64,000 bases of DNA from the NCBI GenBank assembly GCA_028023455.1, contig JAQFVV010013080.1, forward strand, positions 124,001 through 188,000. Direction: 5' to 3'. Position 1 is the first letter of the stretch. Each line of letters starts with the position of its first letter. Origin of the DNA: Epiperipatus broadwayi (taxonomy: Eukaryota; Onychophora; Udeonychophora; Euonychophora; Peripatidae). The position numbers and the translations under genes were made by a program. Below the pieces are notes generated by a model. The model did not search any database, was not told the DNA's origin, and worked only from the letters and a program-made list of their open reading frames with translations. Below are positions 47,538-58,360 of the stretch, piece by piece.

Positions 47538-47584
47538 CCCTCAGATCAGTTGATTTCAAGCTGATTTGCTCTCATCAGTGAAGG
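47538..47584 (-). ncRNA. Type I hammerhead ribozyme, family B copy 1 (intact core)
   Basis: Minus strand: stem I CCTTCA with TGAGGG (six pairs, one wobble), core CTGATGA, stem II GAGC/GCTT with loop AAATCA, GAAA, stem III ATC/GAT with loop AACT, H17 = C. All conserved core bases are present. Predicted cleavage follows GATC, just before TGAGGG. Compared with copy 2 the only stem III change is in the loop (AACT against AGCT). Confidence 0.75.
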
Positions 47585-48061
47585 ATAGGAGTTAGAAACT
47601 AGACCCCAATATTAACTCCAAGCGTTTATGCAAAACGTTTCTATCAGTTTGCAAGCATGAAATTTTTAGACACCTAAATGTCTTCAAACTCAGCCTATCA
47701 AACTAGATAGCTATATGGGTCTGATATAAGTTCAGTTTCTCCACATAGTCAAAGCTTCTGCAATCTATATCATTGCAAGAAAACTTTAAAGGTACATTTA
47801 TGAAAAACAAAAACAAGTTTTATATACGTAAAAACCTGCTATCGCTTGTATTAATGATCAATAGATGGAGCTTTACCAAGACCTCCAAACAAGCGTATTT
47901 GTTTTCTTAAATATAATTGCAGAAGCTTTGATATGGGGGGAAAAAGCTTATAAACCCAATAGTATTGTTTGGAGTGAGTTAAAGAAAATGCTTGCAAACT
48001 GATAGAAATGTTTTGCATAAACGCTTGGAGTTAATATTTAGGTCTAGTTTCTAACTCCTAT

Positions 48062-48108
48062 TCTTCACTGATGAGAGCAAATCAGCTTGAAATCAGCTGA
48101 TCTGAGGG
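48062..48108 (+). ncRNA. Type I hammerhead ribozyme, family B copy 2 (intact core)
   Basis: Plus strand: stem I TCTTCA (48062-48067) with TGAGGG (48103-48108), core CTGATGA (48068-48074), stem II GAGC/GCTT with loop AAATCA (75-88), GAA then A15.1 (89-92), stem III ATC/GAT with loop AGCT, H17 = C at 48102. Every conserved base is present. The inverted partner of 47538-47584, so transcripts from either strand of the locus would carry a ribozyme. Confidence 0.75.
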
Positions 48109-48206
48109 TGGAGCAAAATGAAAGAGACAGTGAATATTGACCCTGACATTTATGTAAACAAATACGCTTATTTGGAGGTCTTGGTAAAGCTCCATCTATT
48201 GATCAT

Positions 48207-48579
48207 ATATATATATTAAGATGAAGGATTAGAAGTGATGAAATTTTATTAAGAATTATTGAACAGTAAAAGAGGTGATTCATATTTCAAAATATTATTT
48301 GTAATTTAATTTATAATTCAGCAGAATAGTCATAGTTAATAGATGTGGTTGCTTCAGGAAAAAAGTTTAATGCAGTAATATGAAAGGATTGAATCTCATA
48401 TATAGTAGAAAATTTGTAATCAATTTGATTTCTAAAGAAGACTTTATATTTAAAAAGAAAAGATACTAAAAGTGCTGTTATCAAAAATTATATAGAAAGA
48501 AGAATGCGAATTAATATTTGCTTTTTTGATTTTTTTTTTTTTAAAAAAAATTGATATATTGGGTTGTTTTATTGAATAT
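48207..48579. other. AT-rich spacer
   Basis: Nothing confidently recognised. Possibly the 5' part of the decayed RT copy that follows. Confidence 0.3.
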
Positions 48580-49110
48580 TTTGTAGAAAAAAAAGTGTAG
48601 TTTGGAAAGAGAGATGACTATTGCACAGTTTTATTAAATTGATTGGGATTCTTCTTGCATAAGAAACGATTGGTTTATGATTAAGAATGTAAGGCAGGGA
48701 TGCTCAGATGTTCTGTCTTGTTAACCATTATTACATGAACTGAAAATTAGTGTTGATTTGATAAGAGTAGAATTAGAATTGAAGGCAGGAAAATTTATTA
48801 TCATTTTCACTAAAGATTTGATAAATGTTAAGTAAGATTAATAAATGTTTTAAATAGTTTGAAATAAAAAAAATATAAATCTAAATATAAATTAATAATT
48901 ATAGATGATGGTCATAAAAGATCAAGAATGATAATTTGGAAAAAGCCATAGTGAGGATCAGTGCTTCTGAGCAATTAAGCAGAGTAGGAAATTATTTTGT
49001 ATTTTATTAGTTTTTTTTTAAAAAAGTTTGTTGAATGTTTTGTTTGGAATGTAGCTTTATATAGAGAAGATAAATATGTATGCATGTACTTAGATGTGCC
49101 TGTACATTCA
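48580..49110 (+). pseudogene. RTE-like reverse transcriptase relic
   Basis: A frame with NVRQGCSDVL near 48,690 matches the G-VRQGC-LSP box of non-LTR RTs. HELKIS and a Lys/Ile stretch follow, like the IKI-G--I-NIRFADD region, although the catalytic box itself reads as decayed. Near 49,025-49,070 a FVWNVALY-like stretch fits the C-terminal V-LYG-E-W segment of RTE proteins. Stops and shifts are frequent. A heavily decayed copy, identified from motif order only. Confidence 0.45.
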
Positions 49111-49303
49111 TGCTTACACAGATTCAAAAATATGTGTTAATGTCAAAATTGAATCTTGTTTATTATATTGATAGTGTGAAACATAATATGTATTAGAAAG
49201 CTTGATCAATCATATTGTAATGCGTTTTATCCTTAGCTTATTGGGAATGCATTAGGATTAATTTTTTCAATTGCGTGTTTTTGCCACATCTTCAATTACT
49301 AAC

Positions 49304-49636
49304 TTTAAATTAAACATAGCTCAATGTATATGTAAACAAAGGGAGTAAAACTTCCTCCCTCAAGCTATGACAAAAGCACTCTAAATGTTAAAGGGTCAAG
49401 AATAAAATGAATCCACCTATTCTTGGTAGGTCGAGTCATTCTATTCTTGACTCTTTATTTAATGTTTAGAGTGCTTTTAAGTTGTAGCCTGGAGGAGGAT
49501 GATTTATTCTCTTTGTTAGATGATTTATTCTATTCTTGATCCTTTGTTCAACATTTAAAGTGCTTTCAAGTCATAACTTGGGAGAGTGATTTATTCATTT
49601 TGTTTACATATCATTGAGCTATGTTTAATTTAAAGT
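49304..49636. repeat. Foldback repeat E
   Basis: The left end AAATTAAACATAGCTCAATG and right end CATTGAGCTATGTTTAATTT are reverse complements, and the interior also folds back (AAAGCACTCTAAATGTTAAA against TTTAATGTTTAGAGTGCTTT). A further partial copy lies at about 49,808-49,885 (GATCCTTTGTTCAACATTT). No hammerhead core was found. Confidence 0.75.
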
Positions 49637-50078
49637 TTACATATTAAATCTTAATTAATTATTACAATCAAGATATTAAAAATAAGATGCTGTCTCCAGT
49701 CTTTTGTATTGTTAATTATGAGTTTAATTACTCTTAAGTGACATATCTATCTGGCTGATAGATTAATTTCACTCTGAATTACCAACATTGTGACAAAGTT
49801 ATGCTTATGATCCTTTGTTCAACATTTGGAGTACTTTTAAGCCATAGCCTGGGGAGGGTGATTTACTCCCTTTGTTTACTTTTTAATCATTGTTATCTGA
49901 CACTTTTGAAAAACAGGGCTTCATTGAAAAATGATTTTTAGAATTGTGGAGTTTGTACTTGGAACTTTAATATTAGATAATAATGAAAATTTGACTCATA
50001 CAAGTTCCTCTTGAGTCTTTCCATCTTTACTTAGATGAGGTTAAATGCTATTGAATTTTTAAACAAGAAAATGGATTT

Positions 50079-50195
50079 TTTTTTTCATATGTCATAGCAT
50101 CGGCAGGGAGATGAACCCACAACCGTTTGCAAATAACTACTTGCTTGCAAGGCGGGTGCAATGACCTCTTGGCTAACAACGCTTGCCAGAAAATG
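50079..50195 (-). repeat. Short SINE / tRNA retropseudogene S2
   Basis: Same family as 30,975-31,079. On the minus strand it starts GCGTTG, has AAGAGGTCA in the A-box region, loop CTTGCAA, B box GGTTCATCTCC, and ends CCGATGCTATGACATATG plus an A run. Direct repeats AAATGGATTT flank it (50069-50078 and 50196-50205). The variable region is longer than in S1, and the anticodon stem is poor. Confidence 0.6.
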
Positions 50196-50205
50196 AAATG
50201 GATTT

Positions 50206-50919
50206 AAAACCCTGTTACAATTGTTTACAAATTTCTTTTTAATTATTTCATATTATATCACACATCATATATATTTTAAATTTCTTTCATACATATGGGC
50301 AATGGAATAAAAGTTTATATTGAACCGGATTGATATCCGATTCAATGGTATTATTAAAAAAAAAAAATATTAAAATTTTAATTTTCATTAAACGTTTAAT
50401 GTTTAAATTTTTATTATTATTTAAAAAGAGTACGTGTATCAAAATACACACGTGTTTATATGTAAAACGGATCATTTTAATGTTTATCGATTTATTTTAA
50501 AATTGTTTACTTTCACCGCTTGCTTTTAATTAATTTAATCGAAAACAGGCAAACTTACTAATTACATTCCTTTTGCTTTTCTATTAATCATTTTAAAGTT
50601 CATTCTAAAAGTGGAGATTTAATTGTGTTGTTGTTTTCTTTTATAATCTCTGGGTAGAATTCTTAGATTAGATTGAGCTGGAGATTAATCTTTGCCCTGC
50701 TTAAGGCATAGAATTTGACAACAAGGAAAGTGTTTTGTGGGAAAGGTAAGAGCTATAAATAGCCCTGCTAATTTGGAGTAGTTACTTATTCTTGACTAAA
50801 CAAGCTGTTTCCGAAGTGAAAATCAGAATTCTTTTATGTACTTTGATTGCAGCCTGTTGAGATCCAGAGTTTCGGTAGCAGTTCAGACATTTAATTTCTT
50901 CAAAAAAAATTCGCAGATG
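50206..50919. other. AT-rich stretch without recognised genes
   Basis: Only a poly-Lys/Asn-like minus ORF (50287-50475), not credible. From about 50,600 base composition becomes less extreme. Confidence 0.3.
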
Positions 50920-50922
50920 TCA

Positions 50923-51078
50923 AATACTGTACATGTTGTCATCATCAGAATGGCATGCTAACTTAACAAAGGATGGATCCCTAACTTCCAAATCTGCTCC
51001 AGTAATGCCATAAACTTCTAGAAGAAGCCGGAACCTCTTTACATCTACCTTGCTGTTGTCAAAGAACTTGAAAATGAA
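50923..51078 (-). CDS. Possible host-gene exon (coding-like stretch, unknown protein)
   Basis: Fifty-two open codons on the minus strand, ending at a TGA (50920-50922), with unusually protein-like composition: KVDVKRFRLLLEVYG then GADLEVRDPSFVKL and an acidic end SDDDNMYSI. A possible splice acceptor (TTCATTTTCAAG) precedes FFDNSK. It would be a last exon. I do not recognise the protein, and the length alone is not significant. It could also belong to an unrecognised mobile element. Confidence 0.3.
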
Positions 51079-52285
51079 CTAGAATAATAGTGCGCACTCT
51101 ACTTGAACAGTACGTACCGTAAGGTAAAATTTTCTTTTATTCTTCCCAGGGTAAATTTCTTTTAATTAAATCTCCGCTCAATCTAATTATAAATCTGTAT
51201 TCCTAAGCAATATATAACCTCATATTTAATATTTGTTGTGATTTCTTGTATTTTTCAGTGTGTCTTGGAATCTTAGTTTTAAGATTCCAAGTTTGCTTTC
51301 AATTTTTGTTTATTGGAGAGTGACAAGTGAGTTTTTCTATTTTTATGTCTAACTTTTACTAAATGCTTTGGCAGTCGTGTATATTTTAAATGCTTACCTG
51401 TAATTATTTTAGTAGCCCATAATCAATTTTAAATACTGTGTTTGCACTTTTGCAAACCACCAAAATCTTTTGACTGGCGACTTTATTTTCCTACTCTTCC
51501 ACAGGTGGGGATTTTGTTTCTTCGTTTCTTGTCCCGAAAGCGGTAACTAGAATTGTTTTTGCTTTGTAATTTTATAAGTCGCCAGCAGGAAGATAATATT
51601 TATTCCTTTCTAAATTGCAAGTGAGAGAGACTTTCATGCTGCTAAGGTATTTAAAGCTTTAATATTTTCGTACTCATGTGCACTCTCCGATAGAATTATT
51701 TTGTATTTACTTGTAGCTTTAAATTTATCAGAGCGTGTACTCAGAATTTGTTTCATAAATTTATTTCTTAATTATCATTATTTGTAATTCATTTTCTTTA
51801 ATTGCTGGGGCAGACATAACTGGTTTTCTAATGATTTACTTGTCTCCTATTGAGACCTTTAATTATGATTCTTAGAGTAGTTTTCACCAATCATTTGGTT
51901 GGGATTCGCCAGTTTTAATTGTTTTCCTTTCATTTTCAATCATATTTTTCGGTTGTTCTTGAGGTGAATCAATCACCTTTATTTTAAATGTAATAATAGG
52001 TGCAGCTTTTACCGATATATGACATTCGTGGTCCGACACATTTTTTGGGCCTTGGAAAGCTCACCGGCACTGGTTTCGTTGATTTGTTTCAAGAGCATAT
52101 TGTTTAAATATCTGAATGGGAAAACCAATGTTTGGGTGAATCCTCTGCTGCATGAAATTGCTTCCTCCCTTTATAATTTGTTATTAGAGGATCAGTAGGT
52201 CTGCCAGAGCATTGCGTTTAGTCTTTCTGGTACACGGCTGAGCTAATCCTATTTGTTAACTTATAAACTTTTCTTATAAGTCTTC
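51079..52285. other. Less AT-rich region with coding-like patches and inverted repeats
   Basis: Inverted repeats: ATTAGATTGAGC near 50,670 against GCTCAATCTAAT near 51,177, and CTGGCGACTTTAT near 51,474 against ATAAGTCGCCAG near 51,573. On the plus strand 52,002-52,100 has an open stretch with IYDIRGPTHFLGLGKLTGTG after a possible acceptor GGTGCAG. None of these is assigned. Confidence 0.3.
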
Positions 52286-52528
52286 TCAATAAAAATTTTT
52301 TTTTAAAATTTGTTTAAACTTAAATTGGCTGATGTTTGTCTTAGTACTTTTGTTTCTCAATTGTCTAAACAATTTTAAAATGTCTAGGTTTCTCCCTGAG
52401 TCTAGTTGGCACAAACCATAATCATCATCCATTCTGATCACAGTAAATAAATTTTCCAGATATGTAGTGATCTGGTGGCACCCTCTGCAATCAGAATGGA
52501 TTGAGTGTCCGTTACAATTTATTATCAA
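52286..52528 (-). CDS. Possible host-gene exon (coding-like ORF, unknown protein)
   Basis: An 80-codon minus-strand ORF. A good acceptor-like sequence (CATTCTGATTGCAG at about 52,485-52,498) precedes the most protein-like part, CHQITTYLENLFTVIRMDD then YGLCQLDSGRNLDILKLF. On the minus strand this exon would come before the one at 50,923-51,078, so the two could belong to one gene, but no convincing donor site was found. No family recognised. Confidence 0.3.
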   Translation of the reverse strand: MIINCNGHSIHSDCRGCHQITTYLENLFTVIRMDDDYGLCQLDSGRNLDILKLFRQLRNKSTKTNISQFKFKQILKKNFY

Positions 52529-53290
52529 GAATCTCAGCCTTAGATTTCAAAATGTAAATTATATTTTGATTATTCCTTTTAAGAACAACACTGCCAACAT
52601 TTGCTTGTTTTATTTAAAGTAAATGCTAAATATTTTTAAAGCACATTTTTCAGAAGCTAATTGTTTTGTGTTAAAAGTTAAATAGATAACCCAATATCCA
52701 ATAAAGGAAAAATAAATCATTAAGCATTTAGAATATTTAGCATGTGAATTGAATTTTCTTATTGTAAAATTTATATTGTGAAAACAGATTTTTGAGGTGA
52801 AAAAGAGTGATTAATATTAAAATGACTGATCAATATTAATATCATATAACTTCATTATTTTAGTCTTTTAGAACTTTTATAAATGATCCATTTTTGTGTA
52901 ATTGGTCTTTCATTTGGTGTGACATCCTTTTCTGCCTTCATTTTTTATTTTATATATATCAAAGGCCAGACAATCTTTCTGGCTTCTACTCATTTCACTG
53001 CATTAATTTAAGCTCAACTACTGGCCAAAAACATCAAGAATATGGAATATGCTAGGCGAATACCATTATAATAGGCAAAATGTAAATTCTTAGCCTTTTA
53101 TAGAGGAATTTCCCACTGCTAACTTAGAAATTTATATTAACTAGTTGGTAGCCTTTATGTAGGACTACAAAACTAAATTAGTTTAGGACTAAATCAGAAA
53201 ATTAAATATCAAATCAAACCATGATGTTATAATCTCTAAACTTAAATAATAATTACTCTACAAAGTGCTCATTTAAAGCAAAATTATCAA
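52529..53290. other. AT-rich spacer
   Basis: Nothing recognised. Confidence 0.3.
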
Positions 53291-53445
53291 ATACCACATG
53301 ATCACCATTTCTTATACTTGCTCATAATTGTTATTAAAACAGGCAAAACTCTCCTTACAGTAGTGCCATTCAGTGCAAGCCAGAGTAATCAATGACTTCC
53401 AGAAGGCTTATGCATAAAATCTCTATCTAGTGCATACTCATCCAA

Positions 53446-53500
53446 TATTCCCAGACTAGTTTCTGGCTTGTGGCCTTTGTCAGTGAGGGGCTTTGGATCT
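53446..53500 (-). ncRNA. Decayed hammerhead motif, family A copy A3
   Basis: Minus strand: stem I CCTCA/TGGG, core CTGACAA (G8 to A), stem II GGC/GCC with loop CACAA, GAAAC, ACTAGT, H17 = C. As in A2, the G8 change fits CpG deamination. Confidence 0.5.
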
Positions 53501-53886
53501 GAGAACACTGCACCTAGATCTTAGGATCTAAGGCAACCCGCCAGGAGCCACCTTTTATCTCTACTTAACTACAAAACTATGAGAATAAAATTGAAAACAA
53601 TGTTTTCAATCTAAACTCATTATCTTATGCAGTCATATAGGTCTGAACTCAGTTCAGTACTCATACATTTTGGTGTCTTTGGTTCTTTAATAACCATAGC
53701 TACCACTATCCTACTAGGATTGGTATTAAACCACCAAACATCACATGATCACCATTTCTTACGCTTGCTCATAACTGTTATTAAAATAGGCAAAACTCTC
53801 CTTCAGGTAGTGCCACTCAGTGCAATCCAGAGTAATTAATGGATGCCAGAAGGCTTGTGGAGGGTTGCAGTGCTCTCCGATCCAAG

Positions 53887-53935
53887 GCTTCTCACTGACA
53901 AAGGCCACAAGCAAGAAACTAGTCTGGGGATACTG
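53887..53935 (+). ncRNA. Decayed hammerhead motif, family A copy A4
   Basis: Plus strand: CTTCTCA, core CTGACAA, stem II GGC with GCA (one pair lost), GAAAC, ACTAGTC, TGGGGA. Probably inactive. Confidence 0.5.
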
Positions 53936-54039
53936 AATGAGTAGGCACTAGCTAGGGATTTTATGCACAAGCCTTTTAGCATCCATTGATTACTGTGGTT
54001 TGCATTGAGTGGCACTACTGTATGGACAGTTTCACCCTG

Positions 54040-54629
54040 TTTTAAAGCAAAATTATTTTTGTTAGGCTTAAGTTAATTGAATGATTCATATACCCAAGTA
54101 GTATTTTGTGCACTATGAAAATGATCAACAAGAAATTGTTAATACTGGACACTATCTAATAGCTGCTAATAAACTGTTAAAAGTTAAAATGTTTTAAATT
54201 CAAGTAGTCTTGTTTGTTCTTGTAATATAGTTGAAACATAATAAATAATAGAAGAGCCTTTGAAAATGTGATTTAATAAAAAAATTTAAAAATTAGTATT
54301 TTTTAAAAAAAAATAATCATTAAGTTAAACAATGATTTAAATTAAAGTGATTTAAATTAGTCAACCTTGGTTTAAATAAAGAGAATAGATATGAGAATTT
54401 GAATAATAGAGGAAAAAAAAAGAAAAAAGAACTACTAGGAATGACATTATGTACAGTAATTACTTTTTGTCAGATAATTGATGATGAAATCAGATAAATT
54501 AAGAAAAAAAAAAGAATATCTTTTAAATCAATAGTTTATGAATAAAAATAATCAGTTAAAATTAGCATATTGACTTAAACTAACATACTTTTAAACAACA
54601 AATAAATAAATAATTGTATATTTATTTGT
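54040..54629. other. AT-rich spacer
   Basis: Nothing recognised. Confidence 0.3.
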
Positions 54630-54750
54630 TTGGGAGAATGCCAGGTCCAACACAAAAGATTTCATTCAATTTACCAAAATTAGATTTTCTTTTTAGAGTT
54701 AGCTGAGAATTTATTCAGGAATTTGTTTTTAAAGTCTGTCACTCTACCAT
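54630..54750 (-). repeat. tRNA-derived SINE, copy 1 of family S
   Basis: On the minus strand TAATACATGGTAGAGTGACAG resembles an A box with the start of an anticodon arm. Downstream text AAATTCCTGAATAAATTCTCAG and TCTAATTTTGG is shared with the copy at 55,300-55,450. Confidence 0.45.
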
Positions 54751-55299
54751 GTATTAAATATATTGTTAAGAACTTAGCAACCAATTATGGATATAATTAA
54801 ATCTTGTAATCCTCTTGGTTAATAACTATGATTATAGCTATTAAGTAGTCCAAAGCATGTTATATAATTAACATTTTTATTTTTAAATTATTAAACAAGC
54901 TTTTCTTATTATACATGTTGTATGTATTATTTACATTAAATTAACACTTTTATGTATTAATCCAGAAAATTATTCGAGCTATCTTAGCATATTTTAAATG
55001 AAATATTTTAAAAAATAAATAAGAAATATATATATTTCTTTAAGTTATAAAAATGTTTTAAAATGAGATTTGGGTAATTTTCTACTTATCTAACAGATGA
55101 ATATATCCCATAGTAGTTAACATTTTTCACAGGAAATAAAAAACCATTTGTAAACCTGAATTATAAGCAAGATGTTATAAAGTAAAATTGCAAGATCTTT
55201 TATAGCCAGTGCAAGACATAGGCATACTTTAAATAATAAATACTCACTAGATTAAAAATACACGCATTCATAAAACATAATAGTAATAACAACTTTTGA
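54751..55299. other. AT-rich spacer
   Basis: Nothing recognised. Confidence 0.3.
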
Positions 55300-55450
55300 T
55301 TAGTTGCTTGGGAGGTCATGTGATGTTTAACTGCCATTTGACAGGTTAAGCACAACTTCCTTTTCACTTGACTAAAATTAGATTTTTTTTATTCAGCTGA
55401 GAATTGATTCAAGAATCTTTAGCTTTTGAGTCTGGTATATCACTATGGAG
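55300..55450 (-). repeat. tRNA-derived SINE, copy 2 of family S
   Basis: Minus strand: TTTAGCTCCATAGTGATATAC, then CCAGACTCAAAAGCTAAAG, then GATTCTTGAATCAATTCTCAG (B-box region). The tail includes CATGACCTCCCAAGCAAC, shared with 59,765-59,790. Confidence 0.5.
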
Positions 55451-58194
55451 CTAAACTATTTAGGATATTTTAAAAATAATTACTTAATTATTGATCAATT
55501 GTCACTGATTACAAAGTTAAAATTACTAAGACAAAATTAAAATATTTATTTTAAATAAGATATATAAATAAAAAATTCATTAAATTTTAAAATTTTATTT
55601 ATATGAATTGGTTCAGTGACTTTCACTGATTGAAGCACAATAAATTCATAAAACTTACATTAAAAGAAAAATAATACAATCCAGCAATAATAATATATAT
55701 TTTTAATATTTACAACTGATGGCAAAACTAGATATATTGGTAATTTATAATACAAGTGTTGAATTGTGTTTATTGCTATTAAAAATTTTGCTAAAACAAT
55801 TTACTAAATGAATAATATAAATTGAATTTTCTCATGACTGCTAGCAGTGAATTAAGTTAGAGATGATAAACATTTTGTAGTCTCTGCCAATTTTTTCATC
55901 TGTGAGGTCATATGTCTCCTGTAACTTTTGTGCTACTGTTCATATTTTTTATAAAATGCAATATGCCTAAGATTAATAATATTTTACGCTTTTTTCCTAA
56001 TATAATAATGAACCATAGAAAAATTCTAAGTTTAAATATTATTTTCTGTAATGAGATTTTTTAGTATATTTTGTTTTCACCAATGTTTTAATGTTTGCAA
56101 TGAAGAATAAACTTTTTCAAATTTTAATCATTCAAATGTGATATCTTTTTTTTATTATTACTTTTATTGATAAAAATAATTTTCCTAAAGAACAAAACTA
56201 CAAGTCTAAAAAAAGTAACAGTTGTAAAATAAGTTATCAAAATTAGACCAGTGGGAAATGTCTCCTTATAGAATGGATATGAAACGATATTTTTTTAGTT
56301 TGATTCATTGAATTTGAATTTTTATTACAATTTTTTCTTTCTTTTGAGTATTAATTAAAACATTGTTTTTTTTTGATTACAATATCATTTTACAAAAATC
56401 TAATCTTATATTTTATCTTTAGAATCAGACTTCAGTCTGCCTAGTTAATGAATGCATCAATGAACCAAGTTTGAGTTAGGATTATAAATTTATTTTCATA
56501 TTACTGATAATAATAGATAATTAAGATAACTTACTTCTAACACATCACTATTTGGGACAAATAAAATCATATATTGTCTCATCTAATCCAAAATATTAAC
56601 TGACTTACAAAGCTCAAAGTGTGCAATTTATGGCATACCTTATAAAATTAATAAAGTCAGTTCTTAGTTGTAAATACAGACTTTCATTTATATAAATAAA
56701 TAGTCATTTTAAATATACAATATATAAAGTGTAAAAATGACTTCTTTATGTCTGATGAACAAATTGTAAAAGTCCTTAATATAGTTGTAATCCTAGTTTA
56801 ACACTTTTATTTTATTTCTGTCTGCATGATTTGAATTTATATAGACTTGCATTTGAATAGCCACAGTTGAGAGAGAAATGCGTTCTGCAAAACATTAAAT
56901 TGAAAGTGACTTCATTACCAGCAGGATGATTATATTGACATTCTTCAAGGAGAAAAGAAATGACTTGAAAGAGGTGAAGATAATTAGCTTTCATGCAGAA
57001 AATATCAATTATTAGTTTTCCACCCCCTCCTTTTTTTTATTCATTGATAAGATTGTTAATGACATAATTATTCATATTAGTTAAGATTTGTATTAAAATT
57101 TGAAAGGAAAATATAATTTAAATAAGAAAAACGACTCTAGTATAACCATTTTAATTTAGTTTTCATTATTTTTTGTTTGTTTTAATTACATTATATATAT
57201 ATAGCTATCAATATTCTTTGACATTATTAATAGAATTTAAAAGATTATTTGAAATTTTAAATGTTATTAATTATGCGTTCATTGTATTTTTTCATTATAT
57301 ATATATGTAAATAATTGAATGATTAGAAGTAACAATAATGACATTTATAATCAGCCATGTGCAGTAAGTATAATTAATAGATGTTAAACTTTGTTAAATC
57401 TATCTAGCAAATAATATTGTTTGAATATTGATAGGTAAGCTTGTATTGGTTAAAAAAATTTTTTTTTTTTTTAAAATATGACATTTATAAAATAAGCTCT
57501 GCATTAAATATGTATGTAATTAATAAATTGTTGGAATCAGTGAACATTGCGTCATTGCTATTCTTAATTAACATAGACAAATAGATTAATAAATCTATAG
57601 AATTATTAGTGGTTGAATATTATGTTTCATTATTGAGATTTTATAAGGAAATTAATTTGAGTGAAGAAAAACTTTCTCCTCACACAAATGAAGCAAAATT
57701 AGGGGAAAGTTCATCTTTTGATTTTATTCTTATTTTTATTATTTTATTTTATATCTTGACATTTGTTATATAATCTGAGAAATATTTAGGTAGTTGTTGA
57801 TTATTATGTTTATTTTTATTTTTATGAGTACAGAATTATATTTTAAGTATATTATTGCCCTTGGAATGGATTAGTAATTATAAGTTGTAAATAATTGGAA
57901 AATCAACTGAAGTATTCTATATTTAAAATATATCTGAACATATATATATATAATTTTTAATATTAAATCAATTTTGATATAATAAAAGACTGATATGTTT
58001 GAAAGAATTAAAGTTTCAGTATTGTCTCATCAAATGTATTAAAATTCAGATAATCATTTATCATAGTATAGATATCATGATGTGTTATGAGTAATTATAT
58101 GTTATTATATTAGTAATACTTATAACATGCTTTAAACTTTAAATGTATCTCACAAATAACAAAGTTTAGCTTAGCACTTTCGGAGTATGTTTAC
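55451..58194. other. AT-rich non-coding region
   Basis: About 2.7 kb with nothing recognisable. Short ORFs only. Confidence 0.3.
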
Positions 58195-58360
58195 TCCATA
58201 TTCATAGCCATTATTATGTGTTTATTAACAGTTGAAAATATTTGAAAAGTTTAAATAAAATTTGAATTTTTTAACATTATGTAATAATTAATATTAGATG
58301 ATGGAAATAGTCCTTCATATAATTACTACTAAAACACCATCATTACCATCTTTCAGGCAA
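58195..58360. repeat. Dispersed repeat F, copy 2
   Basis: Matches 16,060-16,235 in block order: AAAAGTTTAAATAAAATTTGAA, then ATGATGGAAATAGTCC, then ACCATCATTACCATC. Confidence 0.55.

Larger units (their letters stand above)
47386..48206. repeat. Repeat family B (direct plus inverted monomers, hammerhead-bearing)
   Basis: ATGAAAAACAAAAACAAGTTTT at 47,386 recurs at 47,800, a 414-bp monomer, the second shortened. From about 47,985 to 48,206 the sequence is an inverted copy of about 47,430-47,660. Shared blocks include GATCAATAGATGGAGCTTTACC and CAAACAAGCGTATTTGTTT. A hammerhead sits in each orientation. The block CTATATGGGTCTGA...AAGTTCAG near 47,711 is also found in family A near 1086, so A and B are related. 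Confidence 0.8.
53291..54039. repeat. Repeat family A, locus 2
   Basis: CAGGCAAAACTCTCC at 53,340 recurs at 53,790 (TAGGCAAAACTCTCC), a period of 450 bp. From about 53,870 the sequence is an inverted copy of the monomer start, ending GGCACTACTGTATGGACAG...CACCCTG. Same architecture and sequence as 959-1725. Hammerheads at 53,446-53,500 (minus) and 53,887-53,935 (plus). Confidence 0.78.
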
